The notes under the pieces were generated by a model. That model saw only the letters and a list, made by a program, of their open reading frames with translations, was not told where the DNA came from and made no database searches. The position numbers and the translations under genes are program-made. 28,997 nucleotides of DNA. It comes from Tranzscheliella williamsii (Eukaryota; Basidiomycota; Ustilaginomycetes; Ustilaginales; Ustilaginaceae). Positions 18,569 through 25,438 of this stretch are shown here, piece by piece; positions within the stretch are counted from its first letter, which is position 1; each line of letters begins with the position of its first letter. The stretch lies in contig JALBYF010000114.1 of NCBI GenBank assembly GCA_023212725.1, positions 1-28,997 of the forward strand, in the 5' to 3' direction.

Positions 18569-21500
18569 ATGCTTGCCTCCATGGCCCGCGTCCAAAGGGG
18601 ACGGAGCGGTCTACTCTCCGCCCAGAAGGCGCTCCACCCTAGCGGCAGCAAGCGATGCTATGCCACACCAGCGGCGGACGGCCGCGTCGCTACGTTCCAC
18701 TCCTCGCGCCTCCCTCCCTATGCCGAGCTGCTCGCCAATCTGGCGGTGGTCCGCAACCACATCGACCGTCCGTTGACTCTTTCCGAAAAGATCCTCTATT
18801 CGCATCTCCGCAACCCGGACGAGGATCTCGCCGGTACTGGCCGTGCTACGTCTTCCATCCGAGGCAAGAAGTATCTCAAGCTCAACATCGACCGTCTTGC
18901 TATGCAGGACGCTTCGGCACAAATGGCCCTGCTCCAGTTCATGACCTGTGGACTGCCACGCACCGCCATCCCCTCCAGCGTTCATTGCGACCATCTCATC
19001 CAGGCTTACGAGGGCGCAGAAGCCGATCTCAAGCGCTCCATTGCCTCTAATGAGGAGGTCTTTGCCTTTCTTGAATCGGCTTCCAGAAAGTATGGTATTG
19101 AGTTTTGGGGTCCTGGCTCCGGCATTATTCACCAGATTGTTCTGGAGAACTACGCTGCTCCTGGTCTTCTTATGCTCGGAACCGACTCGCACACCCCCAA
19201 TGCTTCCGGTATGGGATGCCTTGCCATTGGCGTCGGCGGTGCAGACGCCGTCGATGCCATGACAAACACACCTTGGGAACTCATGGCACCAAAGGTTCTA
19301 GGCGTACACCTCAAGGGCCAGCTCAGCCCCTGGTGCACTCCTAAAGATGTCATCCTTCATCTTGCTGGAAAGCTTACGGTTCGCGGAGGCACCGGAAAGA
19401 TCGTCGAGTACTCTGGCCCGGGTTTGCAGTCTCTTCCTGCCACGGGTCTCGCCACCATGTCCAACATGGGTGCCGAAGTCGGCGCCACCACCTCGGCTTT
19501 CCCCTTCACCCCCGCTATGAGCTCCTACCTGGAGGCCACCGGCAGGGCCGAGGTCGCCCGAGCTGCTGAAGGTGCCGCTGCCAGCGGCTTCCTCTCCGCT
19601 GATCAAGGCGCCGAGTACGATGAGCGCATCGAGATCAACCTCTCCGACCTCGAGCCATGCCTCAATGGCCCTTTCACACCCGACCTTAGCACTCCCCTTT
19701 CCGAGTTCGTTAAGAAGGCCAAGTCTGATGCTCGTGATCATCCCATTGAGCTCAGCGCCGCCCTTATCGGAAGCTGCACCAACTCGTCCTACGCCGACAT
19801 GGCGCGTTGTGCTTCTCTCGCTCAACAGGCCAGGGACCGCGGCATGAAGGTCAAGTCCAGCTTCGACGTGACGCCAGGTTCCGAGCAGGTCCGAGCGACG
19901 GTCGAACGTGACGGTATCCAGCAAGTCCTGACCGATGTGGGCGGACGAGTTCTTGCCAACGCCTGCGGACCATGCATCGGTCAGTGGAACCGGAAGGAGC
20001 TGCAGGGCCAAGAGAACGTCATCCTCACCTCCTTTAACAGAAACTTCCGAGGACGAAACGACGGCAACTCCAAGACGTGGAATCTGCTCGCTTCGCCAGA
20101 GATCGTCACCGCCATGGCCTTTGCCGGAAGACTCGACTTCAACCCGATGACCGATAGTCTGACTGGACCGGATGGCAAGCCCTTCAAATTCAACCCGCCT
20201 GAAAGCGATGTCCTGCCATCGAAGGGATTCAGCCAAGGCAACATTGAATATCTGCCAACGCCAATGCCAGAGCCCCAATCCGACGCCGAGATCCTGATCA
20301 GCCCCACTTCATCGCGTCTCGAGCCCCTGGAGCCCTTCCCCAGCCCTTTTGCTGCCACCTCTGCCCAGGGTCAATATGAGCTGCCCAGCATGCGGTGCTT
20401 GCTTCGTATCAAAGGCAAGTGCACCACCGACCACATCAGCGCCGCTGGACCCTGGCTCAAGTACAAGGGACATCTCTCCAACCTCGCCGAGAACACCTTG
20501 ATCGGAGCGACCAACGACGAGTTCGATGCTGTCAATGTCGCACGCGATTACGAGACGGGCAAGCAGGACACCATTCCCGGCATCGCCAAAATCTTCAAAT
20601 CTCGCTCGCAGCCATGGATGATGGTCGCCGACCACAACTACGGTGAGGGATCTGCGCGTGAACACGCCGCCCTGCAGCCCCGGTTTTACGGATGCAACCT
20701 GATTGTCGCACGAAGCATTGCCCGCATTGCCGAGACCAACCTGCGAAAACAGGGCGTCTTGACGCTTCTCTTTGAAAACGAAGACGATTACCTTAAGATT
20801 GCATCGGGCGATCTGGTGGAGACCGTCAACCTCACCGACTTGATCAAGCCGGGTGGAGACCTCGCTACCCAGGTGAAGCTGCGTATCACCAAATTTGCCG
20901 ACGACGGAAAGACAGTCAAGGAGAGCTTTGAACTGCCGACCAAGCACAGCCTCTCGCCAGCTCATCTGGACTGGATCCGTGCTGGGTCGGCCTTGAACTT
21001 GATCCGAGAGCAGGCGTCGGCGGCGTCAGCATCAGCGTCGGGTAGCAACGTCGCTGGTGTGTCTAATGCGTTCGCGGCGGCTGCTGGAGCGGCCAAGTCG
21101 GCTGCACAGAAGGTGGCTTCTCTCGGCGGTGTGCGAGGGTACGCCACGGCTGCGGGGGGCAACAAGCCGGCGGGGGGCTCGAGGAATCCGAACGATCCGA
21201 ACTACATCCAGCCTGCTGCTGACCCGCGCACGGACGCGATCCGGAAGATTGTCTACCCTCCGGCGCCGGCCTCTGCAAAGGAAGGGGCAGCGGTGTCGGC
21301 GACGTCGGCGGCGGCGGTGCTGCCGTTTGGGGAGGCGTCCGAGGAGGTGCACAGCACGATTACCCGGGCGTGGCTGCTGTACCAGCGGACGCAGCGGGAG
21401 GCGCTGAGCGAGCGGCTGAACCGCAAGCACGCGCGGCTGCGCGAGGCGCTCGACGACCTCCGCCGCGAGGACGCGCGCCTCTACGCTGCAGCGACCTACA

Positions 21501-21739
21501 AGGTCGCGCCCAACAAGCGCAGCCCGCAGGAGCACCGCAGGCTGCTCGAGCTCGGCCTGGTCTCCCTCCCCGGCGCGCCCCCCCGCCCCGACGCCCCCAC
21601 CGGCGCAGAGGCGCGCCGGCTCGCCAAACTCGTCGCCGGCGGCGCCCGCCTGGAAAGCCTCTTCCCCCGCGAACTCCGCATCCCTACCCACACACCTCCC
21701 CGCGCCCCGTGGCCCGCCTACGAAGCCCCCCAGATGTAA
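18569..21739 (+). CDS. Mitochondrial aconitase (Aco2 type) fused to mitoribosomal protein mL40
   Basis: Protein of 1056 residues in one exon. The start is the ATG at 18569 in a near-perfect context (GCCACCATGC). Residues 1-31 form a basic, Ser-rich mitochondrial presequence ending R29-C-Y-A-T. Residues about 50-815 are a complete aconitase, which interconverts citrate or homocitrate-type substrates through cis intermediates with a [4Fe-4S] cluster. The cluster ligands are Cys403, Cys466 and Cys469, with exactly the 63 and 3 residue spacing of bovine aconitase. GEGSAREHAAL (692-702) supplies the swivel-domain Ser695 and Arg697. Sequence such as IRGKKYLKLNIDRLAMQDAS puts it nearer the fungal Aco2/AcoB group than the main Aco1. 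An Ala/Ser-rich linker (816-886) contains a second presequence-like motif, R856-G-Y-A-T. Residues 887-1056 match the fungal mL40 (MRP-L28) family: IRKIVYPP, then VHSTITRAWLLYQR, then LFPRELRIPTHTPP near the end. Whether it is cleaved is inferred. It converges with the CWF19-like gene. Confidence 0.85.
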   Translation: MLASMARVQRGRSGLLSAQKALHPSGSKRCYATPAADGRVATFHSSRLPPYAELLANLAVVRNHIDRPLTLSEKILYSHLRNPDEDLAGTGRATSSIRGKKYLKLNIDRLAMQDASAQMALLQFMTCGLPRTAIPSSVHCDHLIQAYEGAEADLKRSIASNEEVFAFLESASRKYGIEFWGPGSGIIHQIVLENYAAPGLLMLGTDSHTPNASGMGCLAIGVGGADAVDAMTNTPWELMAPKVLGVHLKGQLSPWCTPKDVILHLAGKLTVRGGTGKIVEYSGPGLQSLPATGLATMSNMGAEVGATTSAFPFTPAMSSYLEATGRAEVARAAEGAAASGFLSADQGAEYDERIEINLSDLEPCLNGPFTPDLSTPLSEFVKKAKSDARDHPIELSAALIGSCTNSSYADMARCASLAQQARDRGMKVKSSFDVTPGSEQVRATVERDGIQQVLTDVGGRVLANACGPCIGQWNRKELQGQENVILTSFNRNFRGRNDGNSKTWNLLASPEIVTAMAFAGRLDFNPMTDSLTGPDGKPFKFNPPESDVLPSKGFSQGNIEYLPTPMPEPQSDAEILISPTSSRLEPLEPFPSPFAATSAQGQYELPSMRCLLRIKGKCTTDHISAAGPWLKYKGHLSNLAENTLIGATNDEFDAVNVARDYETGKQDTIPGIAKIFKSRSQPWMMVADHNYGEGSAREHAALQPRFYGCNLIVARSIARIAETNLRKQGVLTLLFENEDDYLKIASGDLVETVNLTDLIKPGGDLATQVKLRITKFADDGKTVKESFELPTKHSLSPAHLDWIRAGSALNLIREQASAASASASGSNVAGVSNAFAAAAGAAKSAAQKVASLGGVRGYATAAGGNKPAGGSRNPNDPNYIQPAADPRTDAIRKIVYPPAPASAKEGAAVSATSAAAVLPFGEASEEVHSTITRAWLLYQRTQREALSERLNRKHARLREALDDLRREDARLYAAATYKVAPNKRSPQEHRRLLELGLVSLPGAPPRPDAPTGAEARRLAKLVAGGARLESLFPRELRIPTHTPPRAPWPAYEAPQM

Positions 21740-21999
21740 TCCCTCACCCGCTCCTGTCGTCCCTCCTCACCGCGCCGCACCGTTCGATCTGTCTGTCATC
21801 TGCCTCTTAGAGCCGCATCCGTTGCTGATGCCTTTCGCTGCCGCTTGCCGTGAGGTCTGTGTCGCGAACGCACGCCTGTCTCCCGTCAGCAGCCGCCTGG
21901 GCGCACCGGCTAGGATGCAAGGATCGATTGCAACTGCAGCGAGCCTGGTGGTACACGGTGATGGTGGAGAGGGGTAGGGGTGGTGGTGTATGCTCGGGG
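21740..21999. other. Convergent 3' intergenic region
   Basis: Only 260 bases separate the stop codons of the aconitase fusion (+) and the CWF19-like gene (-). Both 3' untranslated regions must lie here and may overlap as antisense transcripts. No AATAAA signal or hairpin was recognised. Confidence 0.5.
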
Positions 22000-24957
22000 T
22001 TATGCGTCAGTGTCAGCGAGCTGGCGGGTCCAGTCGAATGGATTCCAGAGGGCTTCAAAGGCGGACTTGGCGAGGCGCTTGGCGTGGTCGGAGCGGGGTC
22101 TGGGGCGGCCGTAGGAGCGGGTGGGGGCGTCGGCGCCGGCGTCGGCGGCGACGTCTTGGATGACACCTGCGATGAGATCGCGCGCAAAGTGGCAGTCGAA
22201 GCCGGCAGAGCCCGAGAACGCGCCGGCGGCCATCTCGTCGACATCGAACGGGTCGGTGTCGTGCTTGGTGGCGTGGTTACGGTCGAGGCTTTCGATGACA
22301 TGGCCGTAGCCGGTGGCAAAGTGCGGATCCCAGCTGACGGCAAAGTAGGGGAGGTGGGCGACCATGGCGTTGCGAAAAGGCCGCTGTGGGGAGAACTCGA
22401 TTACCTTGCGGTGGGTGCTGAACTCGGCGCCGGCCATGCGGAGCGACTGCTTGAAGACACCGGGCAGGAGCGCAAAGACGGGCTCGGGGACAGCGACCGC
22501 TTCGATGACCGCATGCGCCTGCGGCTTGAGCGAGAGGAGCGTCTCGAACAAGACGACGCGGCGCGCCTGGGTCGCCCACATGCGGACGAGGCACTTGACA
22601 AAGTTGGCCACCTCGTCCCAGGTCTCGGTGTCCGCCTCGAGCATGGAGAGGTGGTGCTGCATGGGGACGATGAGCGCATGGCCGTCGGTGATCGGCTCCA
22701 CGTCCGGCAGCGCCAGGTAGGCGCGGTAGCCGGCGCTGATGACGGTGCAGCGCGGCGGGCGCCGCCCCTCGTCCTGCCAGCAGTACCGGCACCGGTCGAG
22801 CGCCTGCTTGGTCTTGGCAAAGTCGTTGATCGCCAACTGGCGCTTGAGTGTGTCGGTGCGCATCTTTTTGGCTGCGTAGCGGTGCGCCTCGTCGTCCTGG
22901 CCGTCCAGGTCGCGCGCGAACCCGACGTCGCGCATGATGTTGTCCGCCATCTCGGCGTCGACCGCGCCGGCGCTGGTGCCCGCGGAGAGCCGCTGCTGCC
23001 GGACCAGCTCGCCCAGACTCAGCGTGTCGTCGTCGGCAGAGTAGCGCACGATCTCGCCTGTCTTGGGGTCGCGCGCCTCGAACGGCTGCCGGCCCTTGAG
23101 TTTGCGGGTGCGGTGGGAGCCGGGCGCATCCAGCGCGTCGGCAGCCGCGCCGCCGACCGAGCCGACGTCGTACATGCGGCCGCGCGCGTCCAGCGTCGGC
23201 AGCACGTGCAGCTCGCGCTCGCCATCGCCCACCACGATCCCGCGGCTCGCACCCGCCCGCGCGTCGCCGCTGCTCGCGGTCTTGCTCGCGCCAAAAGCAC
23301 CCCCCGCATCGCCAGCAGCACTCTTGTGCGCCTGCGCGCGCGCCGACTCGGCCTCGTACTCGCCACGCAGATCGGCCAGCTGCGCCGCATCGCCCATCAG
23401 CTCCGCCTTCAGAATGCGCGCTTGCAGCTTGTTCAGCTCGTCCGCACCCAGCACCGGCCGGTCCGGATCATTAGACCCGTCGTCGAGGACGACGCCCTGC
23501 ACCGGCACACCACTGCCGCTCCCGCCCGTCGCACGGCTTGCATCTGTCGGCACCGGCGTGAAGACGCTCGGTAGCGCTGCCGACGGCGTGGACGGCTTGG
23601 AGCTTGGCGTCTCGAAACCCACTGTCCGCGGCGGCCGCCGCGATGCCGCAGCGGGCTGCGAGAGGCCGGCAGGCGTCGACGGCTGAGACGACTCGCCGGG
23701 CCGCTTGAAAGCTTGTCTGCTGCTGGGCCTCGAGGTACCGGGCGAGTCGGCGCCACTGCCATTGCCGCTACCGGCGCCACCGGCGAGCAAGTAGCTGCGC
23801 CTGGCCACATCCTGCGAACTCGGTGTGTTGCTCGCGACGGCCACACCACCCGCGGGACGCTTGCCCGCCTCCTTGCCGTCCAGGAAGCGGCGCTCTTGCT
23901 GCGCATAGTCAAACTCTTCCCGGGTGGCATACCGTTCGAGCGCGACCTCCTCCACGGCACGGCCCTCCTCCTGTGCTGCCTCGTAGACCCGCTTGAGCTT
24001 CATCATACGCCACTGATGTCCAGGCGCGCCCAGCTCCGGGCGCAGAGCGGCGGCCGAAGGCATCTGGTACTGGTCGACCGACTTGCCTTCGCGGAGCTGG
24101 CTGTTGAGCTCGCGCGAGCTGATATGCTGCTTCTCCGGGTCCGGCTTCTCGGGCCTGGCGGGGCGGATGCGCTGTTTGCCTAGCGACGAGAAGTACGAGG
24201 CCTCGTCGAGAGCACCGCCCTCGCCGCCGTCGCTTGAACCGCCAGCGCGAGCGCCAGATGGTACGCCGGCAGCAAAGACATCAGCGGTCATCCAAGCGTC
24301 GCGTTTGAGCTGCGTGACAGCAGCAGGCTCTTCTGGCAACGCCGCCTGCGTGCTGTCCTGTAGAGAGGATGTGAGTGCCAGTGCATCTGACGTGGGGACA
24401 ACGTCCTCCGGCGGCTGCGCTGTGCCCGGATGCTCGCGCTCAGCCTGGGTCGCGGGTCTGTCGCGCGAGGAAGTGCGCCCATGCTTGCGATGGCTTCGAG
24501 AATGGCTTCTGCGGCCCTCTCCCGATTCTGTGTGGCTAGAATCGCGATGTCGGCTGCGCCGGTGGCTATTGCTATCGTTACTGGTCGCGGCATCGCGCGA
24601 GTGACGTTGGCTGCTGCGCTTGTGGCGGTGGGAGCCGGTGTCGTCCGCGCGGCTGCGCTTGCTCTCACGGTCAGGCTCGGGCTCGGAGCTGTTCCGATCG
24701 GCCGCCCTCCGATGCTCGCGGTCGTGGCGGTGGGACCGATGACTGCTGCTGTGCGTGGGTTGCAGCGACGCGTCGGAGCGGGCCGACGCACGCCCGTCGT
24801 CGCGATGCCGCGACCGATGCTCGCCATGCCTGTGCTCTCGCTCCCGCCGATGGTGCCGGTGGCCATCATCCCCCTTCTCCTGTACGCCAGACCGACTGCC
24901 CGAGCAGTGTTCGCGGCCGGAAGAGCCACGCGCCCTCTCGTCGTCGCTGGCGCCCAT
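22000..24957 (-). CDS. CWF19-like spliceosome-associated protein
   Basis: Homologue of S. pombe Cwf19 and human CWF19L2, nuclear factors associated with late spliceosomes and intron lariat handling (linked to debranching). The protein has 985 residues in one exon. The first ~180 residues are extremely rich in Arg, Ser, His and Asp (RS-like). KRDAWMTADVFAAG near residue 220 is a typical family block. The central part is Ala/Ser/Gly-rich and variable. The C-terminal CwfJ domains begin near residue 705: a Cys pair CRYCW at about 720, a HIT-like HALIVPMQHH at 760-769, then PQRPFRNAMVAHLPYFAV. They end with the conserved Pro-Phe-Asp-Trp (NPFDWT) near the C-terminus. The ATG has G at -3. Start choice is moderately secure because a low-complexity N-terminus gives no help. 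A long frame on the opposite strand (21850-23574) is a GC-bias shadow. Confidence 0.88.
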   Translation of the reverse strand: MGASDDERARGSSGREHCSGSRSGVQEKGDDGHRHHRREREHRHGEHRSRHRDDGRASARSDASLQPTHSSSHRSHRHDREHRRAADRNSSEPEPDRESKRSRADDTGSHRHKRSSQRHSRDAATSNDSNSHRRSRHRDSSHTESGEGRRSHSRSHRKHGRTSSRDRPATQAEREHPGTAQPPEDVVPTSDALALTSSLQDSTQAALPEEPAAVTQLKRDAWMTADVFAAGVPSGARAGGSSDGGEGGALDEASYFSSLGKQRIRPARPEKPDPEKQHISSRELNSQLREGKSVDQYQMPSAAALRPELGAPGHQWRMMKLKRVYEAAQEEGRAVEEVALERYATREEFDYAQQERRFLDGKEAGKRPAGGVAVASNTPSSQDVARRSYLLAGGAGSGNGSGADSPGTSRPSSRQAFKRPGESSQPSTPAGLSQPAAASRRPPRTVGFETPSSKPSTPSAALPSVFTPVPTDASRATGGSGSGVPVQGVVLDDGSNDPDRPVLGADELNKLQARILKAELMGDAAQLADLRGEYEAESARAQAHKSAAGDAGGAFGASKTASSGDARAGASRGIVVGDGERELHVLPTLDARGRMYDVGSVGGAAADALDAPGSHRTRKLKGRQPFEARDPKTGEIVRYSADDDTLSLGELVRQQRLSAGTSAGAVDAEMADNIMRDVGFARDLDGQDDEAHRYAAKKMRTDTLKRQLAINDFAKTKQALDRCRYCWQDEGRRPPRCTVISAGYRAYLALPDVEPITDGHALIVPMQHHLSMLEADTETWDEVANFVKCLVRMWATQARRVVLFETLLSLKPQAHAVIEAVAVPEPVFALLPGVFKQSLRMAGAEFSTHRKVIEFSPQRPFRNAMVAHLPYFAVSWDPHFATGYGHVIESLDRNHATKHDTDPFDVDEMAAGAFSGSAGFDCHFARDLIAGVIQDVAADAGADAPTRSYGRPRPRSDHAKRLAKSAFEALWNPFDWTRQLADTDA

Positions 24958-25438
24958 CCCGTGCCAATTTGCAGAATGCGCTCAGTCACGATCTGTGTGC
25001 CTCGCGTGGACGTGCCGTCTATCGACAGAGAGGAGCAGGCTAACCAAGATTGGTGCCAGCGCGCAATCTCCAAAGGCGCAAGTGAACGGACGTCTGAAGG
25101 GCAGACGAAGCTTCCTATGCAGTCGCCCAAAGAATCCTGACGCCCAGTGAAGCCTTTTTATACTGTGAGTACTCACCTTCACGTTCTATATCTCGCTGAA
25201 TGCTATGTGGAGGCCAGTCGGATGCTCATACTTACTACGCTCACACACTCTGTGACTGTGGCTCCGTATATACACAGTTACACTGTACATACTGTGCAGT
25301 ACTGTCACACCGAGGAGGAAGAGTCGATGGAGGCAAATCAAGTCATTTGTATACACAGCTGCATATGGAAGCGCCAAGGCCAAGGCGGATCGCACGTTAC
25401 GGCAAGGTGAGGACGGAAGAGTGGGGCGGATGAGACGA
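24958..25438. other. Promoter region of the CWF19-like gene, with clustered ACTGT motifs
   Basis: These 481 bases lie between the CWF19-like start and the stop of the M13 peptidase gene, both on the minus strand. The only visible structure is a cluster of ACTGT/ACAGT pentamers at 25162-25305. Open frames on the plus strand are weak and unsupported. Confidence 0.5.

Noticed and set aside
19298..20278. 326-codon open frame on the - strand opposite the aconitase
   Set aside because: The aconitase frame is fully conserved in this stretch; the antisense product has no recognisable sequence.
21850..23574. 574-codon open frame on the + strand opposite the CWF19-like gene
   Set aside because: It mirrors a GC-rich coding strand, is rich in Arg/Gly/Val/Ala without any domain, and the minus strand has unmistakable CwfJ motifs in the same place.
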